Shown in pieces: positions 15,898 through 24,730 of a stretch of 64,000 nt of DNA (the stretch's first letter is position 1; each line of letters opens with the position of its first letter). This stretch comes from Quisquiliibacterium transsilvanicum (GTDB lineage: Bacteria; Pseudomonadota; Gammaproteobacteria; Burkholderiales; Burkholderiaceae_E). The notes below the pieces were generated by a model, which saw nothing but the letters and a program-made list of their open reading frames with translations, ran no database searches and was not told where the DNA came from. Made by a program: the position numbers and the translations under genes. The DNA is taken from assembly GCF_014202215.1 (NCBI RefSeq), contig NZ_JACHGB010000006.1, positions 124,001-188,000 of the forward strand, in the 5' to 3' direction.

Positions 15898-18771
15898 ATG
15901 CGCGCGCTCGACCGCTTCATCCTCGCGCTGCTGCGGCCGCTGCTGCGCCTGGTGGTGCGGCACCGCAGCCTGCCGGACGATCCGGACCTGCTCGGGATCG
16001 ACCGCTCCCGCCCGGTCTGCTATGCGCTTCACATCCGCCAGCTGTCGGCCTTCCTGGTGCTGGACGACGTCGCGCGCCGCCTGGGCCTGCCGCTGCCGTC
16101 GGCGCCGCTCGACGTGGGCGCAGCTCCTGAGCCCAGCTCCTTCTTCTTCCTGACCCGCAGCGGCCAGCCCTCGCCGCTGCGGCGCAATCCTTACGAGTAC
16201 TCGAAGCGGCTGGAGCGGCTGATCGCCGCGGTGGAGGCGGATCCCGCGCTGGACGTCCAGGTCGTGCCGGTGAGCATCTTCTGGGGTCGCGCGCCGGACA
16301 AGCAGGATTCGGTGCTCAAGGCGCTCTTCGCCGACAGCTGGGTGGCGCCCGGCTTCCTGCGCCAGGCACTGCGGCTGCTGATCCACGGCCGCCAGACCCA
16401 GCTCAGCTTCGGCGCGCCGATCTCCCTGCGGGCAGTGCTGCGCGAGTGCGCCGGCGAACCCGTTGAGCGCCGTTCGCCGCTGCGCCGGGTCGGCAGGCTG
16501 CTGCGCACGGAGTTCCGCCGCGAGCGCGAGCTGGCAGTGGGTCCCAACCTGTCGCACCGCCAGACGCTGATCAACGTCATCGTCGACGCGCCCGCAGTGC
16601 GCTGCGCCATCGACGAGGAGGCTGGCCGGCGCCGGATCAAGACCGAGCAGGCCGAGCTCGCCGCCCGGCGCATCGCCTATGAAATCGCCTCCGACTACTC
16701 CTACCCCTTCATCCGCGCCTACGACGTGGCCCTGGGCGCGCTGTGGAACCGCATGTACAGCGGCGTGGAGGTGCATCGCTTCGAGGACATCGCCCAGGCC
16801 GGCGCCGGCGCCGAGATCGTCTACGTGCCCTGCCACCGCAGCCACTTCGACTACCTGCTGCTCTCCTACGTCATCTACCACCGCGGACTGCTGCCGCCGC
16901 ACATCGCGGCGGGCGGCAACCTGAACCTGCCGGTGGTGGGCGCGCTGCTGCGCAAGGGCGGGGCGTTCTTCCTGCGGCGCAGCTTCAAGGGCGAAGCCCT
17001 GTTCGCCGCCGTGTTCAAGGAGTACCTGCACACCATCATGCGCCAGGGCTTCCCCATCGAGTACTTCGTCGAGGGCGGCCGCAGCCGCACCGGCCGCATG
17101 CTGCCGCCCAAGACCGGAATGCTCGGCATGACGGTCGACAGCCACCTGAGGGCGCCGAGCCGTCCGGTGGTCTTCGTTCCGGTCTACATCGGCTACGAAC
17201 AGGTCTTCGAGGGCGACAGCTACGTCGCCGAACTCTCCGGGCAGCCCAAGCGCAAGGAGACCCTCGGCGGCCTGCTGCGCGCGATCGCCGACATCCGCGG
17301 ACGCCGCTTCGGAAAGGTGCACGTCAACATCGGCGAGCCGATCCGCCTGGACCGGGTGCTCGACGCGCACTGGCCGGACTGGCGCAGGGAGGCGGTCGCC
17401 GCGGCGCGCGGTGAAGCGGGCGACGGTGATGCGAGCGGCGGTGATGCGCCCAAGGGTGAAGCGAGCGGCGGGGATGCGCGCGACGGTGTTGCGCGTGGCG
17501 TTGAATCGGGCGTTGAATCGGGCGTTGAATCGGGCGTTGAATCGGGCGTTGAATCGGGCGGTGTGTCGGCGCCGGCCGAGGCGGCACAGCTGAGCTTTCT
17601 CGAGGACGGCAGCGACCGCGCCGAAGCGACCGCGAAGCGCCCGTCCCGGCCGGACGGCCCCGCCGACCGGCGCGAGGCCACGGTGAAGGCGCTGGGCCGG
17701 GAAATCGTCACCCACATCAACGATGCGCTGGTGATCAACCCCGTCAACCTGCTGGCCACCGCGATGCAGGGCGCGTCGCGGCAGGCGATGGACGCCGGTC
17801 GGCTCGCGGAGCAGATCGACCTGCTCGCCAGCCTCGCAGGCCGGATTCCCTACTCGCGGCGGCAGCAGCTCAGCGCGATGGACGGCGCCGCGGTCATCGC
17901 GCACGCGCAGCAGCAGGGCTGGATCGAGCGCATCGCGCACCCGCTCGGCGACATCGTGCGCGTGGTCCCGCGCCAAGTGCCGCTGCTCGCCTACTTCCGC
18001 AACAACGTGCTGCACGCCTGGGCGCTGCCCTCGCTCGTGGCCTGCCTGGTGCTGCGCGACCCGCGCATCACCATCGCGCGGATGCGCGAGCTGACCCGCC
18101 AGCTCTTCCCCTTCCTGCGCGCGGAAATGTTCCTGTCCTGGCCGGAGGCCACGCTGGACGCCCGGGTGGACGCCTGCATCGACCTGCTCGCGGAACTGGG
18201 CCTGCTGGACGTGGAAGGAGCGGTCGAGGCGGATCAGCCCGCCACCCGGCTGCGCGAGTTCGCATTGCGCGCCCGCGACGGCGCGCTGCTGCTGGCGCCC
18301 GCGCCGAACCGGCGCGAAGCACTCGCGCTGCAGGGTCTGGCCCGGGTGATCAGCCAGCCACTGGAGCGCTACTTCCTGACCGTGAAGGCGCTGGTGGGCT
18401 CGGGCAGCGGAACGCTCTCGCCGGCCGCGCTGGAGGAGCGCTGCGTGCTGCTGGCCGAACGCTTCGCCTATCTGTACGAGCCGGATGGCCCGGATTTCAC
18501 CGACCCGGTGGCCTTCCGCTCGGTCGTGACCACGCTGCAGGAGGCCGGGCTGGCGCAGCTGCGCGATGGCACGCTGCACTTCGGCCCGCCGCTGCAGCGC
18601 AGCGCCCGCGATGCCGACCACCTGCTCTCCGACGAAGTGCGATCGGCGATCGCGCATGCCGGAGCGCTGCCCCAGTCCGACCTGGAGCATGCGCCCGACC
18701 TGGGCGCGCACCGCACGAAGCCGGCGGCGCGACGTCGGCGGGCGCTGCGGCCGGCCAAGCCGCGGCGCTGA
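15898..18771 (+). CDS. plsB: Glycerol-3-phosphate 1-O-acyltransferase with repeat-containing insertion
   Basis: 957 residues, longer than typical PlsB (about 800-850). All acyltransferase blocks are present: CHRSHFDYLLLSY (catalytic HX4D at about 313), GGAFFLRRSF, FVEGGRSRTGRM (about 390) and PVYIGYEQVFEG. PlsB makes lysophosphatidic acid from acyl-ACP or acyl-CoA and glycerol-3-phosphate at the inner membrane. Between the acyltransferase core and the C-terminal region lies a low-complexity insertion (about residues 500-590) with five copies of VESG. The gene follows ppx by one base. A highly basic C-terminus (RRRRALRPAKPRR) could aid membrane association. Confidence 0.92.
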   Translation: MRALDRFILALLRPLLRLVVRHRSLPDDPDLLGIDRSRPVCYALHIRQLSAFLVLDDVARRLGLPLPSAPLDVGAAPEPSSFFFLTRSGQPSPLRRNPYEYSKRLERLIAAVEADPALDVQVVPVSIFWGRAPDKQDSVLKALFADSWVAPGFLRQALRLLIHGRQTQLSFGAPISLRAVLRECAGEPVERRSPLRRVGRLLRTEFRRERELAVGPNLSHRQTLINVIVDAPAVRCAIDEEAGRRRIKTEQAELAARRIAYEIASDYSYPFIRAYDVALGALWNRMYSGVEVHRFEDIAQAGAGAEIVYVPCHRSHFDYLLLSYVIYHRGLLPPHIAAGGNLNLPVVGALLRKGGAFFLRRSFKGEALFAAVFKEYLHTIMRQGFPIEYFVEGGRSRTGRMLPPKTGMLGMTVDSHLRAPSRPVVFVPVYIGYEQVFEGDSYVAELSGQPKRKETLGGLLRAIADIRGRRFGKVHVNIGEPIRLDRVLDAHWPDWRREAVAAARGEAGDGDASGGDAPKGEASGGDARDGVARGVESGVESGVESGVESGVESGGVSAPAEAAQLSFLEDGSDRAEATAKRPSRPDGPADRREATVKALGREIVTHINDALVINPVNLLATAMQGASRQAMDAGRLAEQIDLLASLAGRIPYSRRQQLSAMDGAAVIAHAQQQGWIERIAHPLGDIVRVVPRQVPLLAYFRNNVLHAWALPSLVACLVLRDPRITIARMRELTRQLFPFLRAEMFLSWPEATLDARVDACIDLLAELGLLDVEGAVEADQPATRLREFALRARDGALLLAPAPNRREALALQGLARVISQPLERYFLTVKALVGSGSGTLSPAALEERCVLLAERFAYLYEPDGPDFTDPVAFRSVVTTLQEAGLAQLRDGTLHFGPPLQRSARDADHLLSDEVRSAIAHAGALPQSDLEHAPDLGAHRTKPAARRRRALRPAKPRR
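17500..17559 (+). repeat. 12-bp in-frame tandem repeat (5 copies) in plsB
   Basis: Five perfect copies of GTTGAATCGGGC encode VESG at residues 535-554. Upstream from about 17410 there are degenerate units such as GGTGATGCGAGCGGC. The repeat is low in GC relative to the gene and lies in the non-conserved insertion. Confidence 0.95.
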
Positions 18772-18833
18772 ACGGGCGATCCGGCCGCGGCGCGACAGCG
18801 CCACTGCGCCACCGCCTGCGCCACCGCAGCGCT

Positions 18834-19634
18834 TCACTGCATGAAGCGGCGCTGGTACCGGCCGGTCAGCTCGTCGAGACGCAGCATCATCGGAAAGTCG
18901 GCGCAGCCGAACTCGTCGTCGCGGCTGGGCTCACCCAGCAGCTTCGCCCCGGCGCGCAGGTAGCCGCGCATCAGCGGAGGAATCGGGGCATCGCCCGCGC
19001 CAGCGGCCTCGGTTCCGGCGCCAAGGTCGAGCCGCTGTCGCGGCCACACGCGCAGCGTCTCGTCGGCAAGGTGCCTGCGGGCGAGCGAGTGGTAAAGACG
19101 CGACGCATGCGCGCCGCCGTCGGCCAGCGGCACGCTGACGCAGCCCAGCAGGTGCCGGTGCCCGCACGAAGCGAGCAGCGCGCCGATGCCAGACCACAGC
19201 AGCATGATGGTCGCGCCGGTCCGGTAGTCCGGATGCACGCAGGCCCGGCCCAGCTCGACGATCGAGTCGCGCAGCGGGTTCAGGCGGGTCAGCCAGAATT
19301 CCCGGTCCGAGTAGAGGCAGCCGAGCAGCCGCGCCTGCTCGGGGAGCATCACGCGATAGGTGCCGACCACCGCGCCGCTGGCACTGTCGCTGACGACAAG
19401 GTGCCGGCAGTAGGGATCGAAGATGTCTCGGTCGACGCCGTCGCGCGCGCCGTGGCTGGCGCCGAGTTCACCGACGAACACGCGGTAGCGCAGGCGAAGC
19501 GCCTGCTCGACCTCTTCAGGAGTTTCGGCCACCGTGACGACCAGATCCCCGGCACGGGCGATCGGGGCTGGGGATGGGGTGCTGGGCGCCTTCAGCAGCG
19601 CGGGGAGGCGCGCATCGGCATGCACTGCGGTCAT
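18834..19634 (-). CDS. olsB: Ornithine N-alpha-acyltransferase (OlsB-like)
   Basis: 266 residues. The acyl-homoserine-lactone-synthase/hemolysin-like GNAT fold is visible: LRLRYRVFVGELGA, DRDIFDPYCRHLVV, GTYRVMLPEQARLLG, and IVELGRACVHPDYRTG. This is the pattern of OlsB, which attaches a 3-hydroxyacyl chain from ACP to ornithine, the first step to phosphate-free ornithine lipids. The ATG at 19634 is preceded by AAGGAGA. The second acyltransferase, OlsA, is not next to it. It is convergent with plsB, 62 bp away. Confidence 0.8.
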   Translation of the reverse strand: MTAVHADARLPALLKAPSTPSPAPIARAGDLVVTVAETPEEVEQALRLRYRVFVGELGASHGARDGVDRDIFDPYCRHLVVSDSASGAVVGTYRVMLPEQARLLGCLYSDREFWLTRLNPLRDSIVELGRACVHPDYRTGATIMLLWSGIGALLASCGHRHLLGCVSVPLADGGAHASRLYHSLARRHLADETLRVWPRQRLDLGAGTEAAGAGDAPIPPLMRGYLRAGAKLLGEPSRDDEFGCADFPMMLRLDELTGRYQRRFMQ

Positions 19635-19790
19635 CGGCGGTCTCCTTGGTTCGGGGATGACCGCAAGATGCCGGGACGCCATGTCCTGCCGGTGACGGGG
19701 CGATGAAGATTGGATGAAACTCCCGCAGCCGGCGTCGCGAGCGAGGCGCCGGCCACGGCGGACCGGGGCCGCGCCGGGGCGCCGCGCGAC

Positions 19791-20255
19791 TCAGATCTGC
19801 TCGGGGGAGATCACGGTGCGCAGCACCAGCTGGCGGCGGTCGTCGCGCTCGCGGGTGGACAGCCACCAGATCGCGCCCTTGCGCACGCTCCAGTCCGCCT
19901 CCTGACCGGAGAGCAGCAGGCTGGCCAGCCGTCCGAGCGTCGGCTGGTGGCCGACCAGGATGACCGTGCCCGCCGCGTCTCGCGGCCCCTCAGGCCATTC
20001 GATGGCAGCGAGGCAGTCGGGGACGTCGCCGTCGGGGGCGAGCCGCAGGTCCACCCGATAGCCGGGGCCGAGCGCGTCCGCCGTCTGACGGGTCCGCTGC
20101 GCCGGACTCGCGAGCACCACGTAGCGCTCCGGCAGCTTCGGCTTGAGCCAGGCGGCCATCTTCTCCGCCTGCTTGCGGCCGCGCGCGGTGAGCCTGCGCC
20201 CGAGATCGGGCTCCGCGTCCTCGGCCTCGGCGTGCCGCCACAGGATCAGGTTCAT
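19791..20255 (-). CDS. sixA: SixA-type phosphohistidine phosphatase
   Basis: 154 residues of the small histidine phosphatase family: LILWRHAEAED at the N-terminus with the catalytic RHA, the RLTARGRKQAEKMA helix, ASPAQRTRQTAD, and the second histidine in LVGHQPTLGRLASLLL. SixA removes phosphate from histidine-phosphorylated proteins such as HPt domains or the nitrogen PTS. GGAGG before the ATG at 20255 supports this start over one 12 bp upstream. Proximity to ppx, ppk and olsB is suggestive but not proof of a shared role. Confidence 0.82.
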   Translation of the reverse strand: MNLILWRHAEAEDAEPDLGRRLTARGRKQAEKMAAWLKPKLPERYVVLASPAQRTRQTADALGPGYRVDLRLAPDGDVPDCLAAIEWPEGPRDAAGTVILVGHQPTLGRLASLLLSGQEADWSVRKGAIWWLSTRERDDRRQLVLRTVISPEQI

Positions 20256-20339
20256 CGGCGCCTCCACGGAAAGACCGGCATCATCCCCCGCCCGTGTTAC
20301 GGGCGCATGTCGGCGCGACGGAATCGGCGCGCCGGATCG

Positions 20340-21149
<810 letters not shown>

Positions 21150-21743
21150 TCAGTCGCTTTCCTGTGGAATCGAACGAAGGACCAGATGGTAGAACACCTG
21201 GCCCGCGCGGCCGGCGCGCGCGATCCGGAAGCCCGGGCCCAGCAGCCGCCCGAGCACATCCTCGGTCAGCGCCTCTCCGCTTTCGACGTAGATCGCCGCC
21301 TGTTCCGACAGCACCGGCGGCAGCAGCGGCAGCACCCGTTCGAGCCAGCCCGCACCGAAGGGCGGATCGAGCAGCACGAGGTCGAAACGCAGCCCTTCCC
21401 TGCGGGCACGATCCAGCGCCGCCAGCGCATCGCCCGGCAGCAGCGAGACCTGTGCCGCGCCGAGCCGGGCGATGGTGGCGCGGATGGCGGCCTGGGCGCG
21501 CCGGTCCTTCTCCACCAGCCATACGGTCGCCGCGCCGCGCGACGCCGCCTCCAGGCCGAGGGCGCCGGTGCCCGCGAACAGGTCCAGGCAGCTGGCGCCG
21601 GCGAGATCGCCGCCCAGCCAGTTGAACAGCGTCTCGCGCACCCGGTCGGGCGTCGGGCGCAGGCCCTCGACCTCGGGCACCTGGAGCGGCGTGCGCTTCC
21701 AGGCGCCGCCGACGATGCGCACGCGATGCGGTGCAGCGCCCAC
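21150..21743 (-). CDS. rsmD: 16S rRNA (guanine966-N2)-methyltransferase
   Basis: 197 residues. [16 protein letters not shown] and [16 protein letters not shown] are RsmD-specific; [18 protein letters not shown] binds S-adenosylmethionine and [10 protein letters not shown] is the N6/N2-type DPPF catalytic motif. It methylates G966 of 16S rRNA. It starts 2 bp after the stop of the upstream M16 gene, indicating a long operon M16-M16-rsmD-coaD-fdx. Confidence 0.95.
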   Translation of the reverse strand: MGAAPHRVRIVGGAWKRTPLQVPEVEGLRPTPDRVRETLFNWLGGDLAGASCLDLFAGTGALGLEAASRGAATVWLVEKDRRAQAAIRATIARLGAAQVSLLPGDALAALDRARREGLRFDLVLLDPPFGAGWLERVLPLLPPVLSEQAAIYVESGEALTEDVLGRLLGPGFRIARAGRAGQVFYHLVLRSIPQESD

Positions 21744-21745
21744 GT

Positions 21746-23134
21746 TCAGCGGCCGTCGTCGCCGACGACGACGGTGACCAGCCGGTCAGCGCGGACGTGC
21801 CGCGCGAAGGCGTCCCGGATCTGCTGCGCGCTGACCTCCTCGACCCGCTGCGGCCAGCGCTCGAGCCAGTCCAGAGGCAGGCGGTACCAGCCGATGGTGG
21901 TGAGGTTGTCGAGGATCTTGCCGTTGCTGTCGATGCGCAGCGGGAAGCCGCCCACCAGGTTCGCCTTCGCCGCCTTGAGCTCGTCCGCTGAGGGCCCGTC
22001 GGCGAGGAAGCGCGACAGCGTCTCGCGCACCACCTGCAGCGCCAGCCCGGTCTGCTCCTTCTTGGTCTGCAGGCCGATGGTGAAGGGTCCGGGCTGCAGC
22101 GACGGGGAGAAGTAGGAATAGACGCTGTACGCCAGGCCGCGCTTCTCGCGCACCTCGTCGTAGAGACGGGACACGAAGCCGCCGCCGCCGAGCACATAGT
22201 TGCCCACCATCAGCGCGAACTGGTCGGGATCGCCCCAGGCGATGGCCGGCGCACCGACCAGGATGTGGCTCTGGCTGGCCGGGTGAGCGATGCGCCGCTC
22301 GATCGCCTGCCCTGGGCGCGCCACCTCGGGCAGCGCCGGCGACGGGCTGCCGGCGGGCAGGCGTGCGGTGAGCCGCTGCGCGATCGACTCGGCCTGGGCG
22401 CGGGTCACCGCGCCGATCATCGCGACCACTGCCCGGTCCGCCGAGTAGTGCGCGCGATGGAAGGCGACGAGGTCGTCGCGCGTGACTGCGGCCACCGTCT
22501 CGGGTGTGGCATGCCGGCCATAGGGATGACCGGGATAGAGCAGCGCGGAGAACTCCTGGCCGGCGATGGTCTCGGGCTTGGTCTGGGCCTCGCGCAGCGC
22601 CTGGATCACGCGCTCCTTTTCGCGCGCGAGAACCTCGGCCGGGAAGGTGGGTTCGGCCAGCAGCCGCTCGAGCATCTCGAGCGCGGCGCCGAGCTCCTCC
22701 GCGCTGGACAGCGTGCGCAGCGAGACGGTGGCCCGGTCGCTGCTGGCGCCGCCGCCTCGCTGCGCGCCCACCGAAGCGAAGCGCTCGGCGATCTCCGGCT
22801 CCCCGAGCCCCGGGACGCCCTTGCCGAGCATCGTGTTGGTCAGCGATGCGAGGCCGACGCGGTCGGCGGCGCCGTAGCGGCCGCCCGCATCGAAGGTGAT
22901 CGCCAGGTCGAGCATCGGGATGGCCGGCGCATGGACGAAGAAGACCCGCGCGCCCGAGGACGTGGTCCAGTGCTCGATCGGGAGCACGGCGTGGGCACGT
23001 CCGGGCCACAGCGCAGCGAGCAGCAGGAAGGTCAGCAGAAGGAAGGTCGGCGCGCCGCGGGCGGGGCGCACCATGCGACCGTGGCGGAGGCCGTGGACCT
23101 GCGACGAACGGGAAAGGGAAAGGACGAGGCTCAT
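21746..23134 (-). CDS. M16 family peptidase-like protein lacking the zinc motif
   Basis: 462 residues with a signal-anchor-like segment (FLLLTFLLLAALWPGRAHA, about 31-49). It has the two-domain M16 fold, but the HxxEH zinc motif is absent from the expected N-terminal place (GLASLTNTMLGKGV). It keeps the C-terminal signature YDEVREKRGLAYSVYSYF, whose Arg and Tyr assist substrate binding in the partner subunit. In such pairs the zinc-free chain is the non-catalytic half. It follows the catalytic M16 gene by 13 bp. Both are probably periplasmic. Confidence 0.85.
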   Translation of the reverse strand: MSLVLSLSRSSQVHGLRHGRMVRPARGAPTFLLLTFLLLAALWPGRAHAVLPIEHWTTSSGARVFFVHAPAIPMLDLAITFDAGGRYGAADRVGLASLTNTMLGKGVPGLGEPEIAERFASVGAQRGGGASSDRATVSLRTLSSAEELGAALEMLERLLAEPTFPAEVLAREKERVIQALREAQTKPETIAGQEFSALLYPGHPYGRHATPETVAAVTRDDLVAFHRAHYSADRAVVAMIGAVTRAQAESIAQRLTARLPAGSPSPALPEVARPGQAIERRIAHPASQSHILVGAPAIAWGDPDQFALMVGNYVLGGGGFVSRLYDEVREKRGLAYSVYSYFSPSLQPGPFTIGLQTKKEQTGLALQVVRETLSRFLADGPSADELKAAKANLVGGFPLRIDSNGKILDNLTTIGWYRLPLDWLERWPQRVEEVSAQQIRDAFARHVRADRLVTVVVGDDGR

Positions 23135-23147
23135 CGGTGGATCCGGT

Positions 23148-24587
23148 TCAGTGACGCAGGCCGGCAGGCGGGCGGGCGCCTGCGTTTTCGACTGGCTGAG
23201 GCAGCAGGGTGACGACGGTCAGCGCATCCTCGCCAAACCACCGGCGGGCGGCCTCGCGCACCTGCGCGGGGCTGACTGCGCGGATGCGCTCGAGCACCCG
23301 GTCGGCGTCGCGGTGCGAGAAGCCCACGCTCTCCAGCCCGGCCGCCTCCATCGCCTGGCCGAAGACGGAATCGCGCTGGTAGACGCGGCTGGCGACGTAC
23401 TGCGTCTTGACCCTGCGCAGTTCCTCCTCGCTGACGCCCTCCTCGGCAATGCGCCGCACCTGCGCCAGCAGCGCCCGCTCGAGCGCAGCAGCGTCCTGGC
23501 CCGCGGCGGGCGTGCCGGACAGCAGGAACAGCACCGGTCCCCGGGAGAACATGTCGTAGCCAGCGCCGGCCTGGTTCGCGACGCGCGACTCCCGCACCAC
23601 CGAGCGGGTGAGCCGGCCGTTCTCGTCCAGGTCCAGCACGGCGGCAAGGACCTCGAGCGCGTAGGGGTCGCTGTCGCGCTCGACGTCGCTCAACGAGGGC
23701 ACGCGAAAGCCCATCAGCAGGTAGGGGTTCTCGGCGGGCGCCTTGACCCACAGGCGCCGCACGCCGCGCTGCGGCGGCTCTTCCTGGGGCTTGCGCGCCG
23801 GCAGCGCTCGCGCCGGGATGCCGCCGTAGGTGCGCTCCGCCAGCGCGAACGCCTCGTCGGGCGCAACGTCGCCCGCCACCACCAGCAGCGCGTTGTTCGG
23901 CGCGTACCAGCGCTCGTACCAGTCGCGCGCATCATCGACGGTCATCGACTGCAGGTCGTTCATCCAGCCCACCACCGGCGTGCGCACCGGGGAGGCGACG
24001 AAGGCGGCAGCCATCAGCTGCTCGTAGACCAGCGCGGTGGCGCGGTCTTCGGTGCGCCAGCGGCGCTCCTCCATCACCACCTTCACTTCGCGCGCGAACT
24101 CGTCCGCATCGAGCACCAGGTTGGCCATCCGGTCGGCCTCGAGCGCCATCACCTCACCGAGGCGGGAACGATGCACCTGCTGGAAGTAGCCGGTGTAGTC
24201 ACGCGAAGTGAAGGCATTCTCGCGGCCGCCCATCGCCGCGACCCTGCGCGAGAACTCGCCGGGCGCGAGGGTGCGCGTGGCCTTGAACATCAGGTGCTCG
24301 AGCACGTGGGCCACTCCGGTGCGGCCGCTCGCCTCGTCGTAGGAACCGGCGCGGTACCAGACCATGTGGGCCACGGTGGGCGCGCGATGATCCTCGATGA
24401 CGAGCATCTTCATGCCGTTGGCCAGCGTTCGCTCGGTGGTCTGCGCTGACGCGGCCCCCACGGCCCAGGGCAGCGCGAGCGCGAGCAGCAGGGCCTGCAG
24501 CCAGGTCCGCGCAGATCGGGGTGCGCGCAACGCCCCGGGCCTGGCGAAGCGAAGGGAGACGAAGAACTGACGGGCGGGTCGGGGCAT
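23148..24587 (-). CDS. M16 family zinc metallopeptidase (catalytic subunit)
   Basis: 479 residues. An N-terminal hydrophobic segment (LQALLLALALPWAVGAASAQ) looks like a signal peptide. The inverted zinc motif HVLEH is in GVAHVLEHLMFKAT, and the distal glutamate is likely in EVMALEADRM. It is expected to degrade peptides in the periplasm together with the inactive partner encoded directly downstream. It is the first gene of the run to ferredoxin and is divergent from ftsY, with 143 bp between the starts. Confidence 0.88.
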   Translation of the reverse strand: MPRPARQFFVSLRFARPGALRAPRSARTWLQALLLALALPWAVGAASAQTTERTLANGMKMLVIEDHRAPTVAHMVWYRAGSYDEASGRTGVAHVLEHLMFKATRTLAPGEFSRRVAAMGGRENAFTSRDYTGYFQQVHRSRLGEVMALEADRMANLVLDADEFAREVKVVMEERRWRTEDRATALVYEQLMAAAFVASPVRTPVVGWMNDLQSMTVDDARDWYERWYAPNNALLVVAGDVAPDEAFALAERTYGGIPARALPARKPQEEPPQRGVRRLWVKAPAENPYLLMGFRVPSLSDVERDSDPYALEVLAAVLDLDENGRLTRSVVRESRVANQAGAGYDMFSRGPVLFLLSGTPAAGQDAAALERALLAQVRRIAEEGVSEEELRRVKTQYVASRVYQRDSVFGQAMEAAGLESVGFSHRDADRVLERIRAVSPAQVREAARRWFGEDALTVVTLLPQPVENAGARPPAGLRH

Positions 24588-24730
24588 CTATGGGGGTCCG
24601 GGTTCGGGGTGCGGATAGAATTGTCTCCGAATTGCCCTCCGGCAACCGGATTGACCTCATGGTCGAGCCCGGCCCGCCGATCCTGACGCCCTCCCTTCGC
24701 CGGCGCCCCTCCGGGCGGCGGCCCGCCAAC

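Noticed and set aside
15877-18837. Very long open frame antisense to plsB
   Set aside because: High GC at third codon positions leaves the complementary frame open. The translation is low complexity (R, A, Q, H rich) with no recognisable domain, while plsB has all its motifs.
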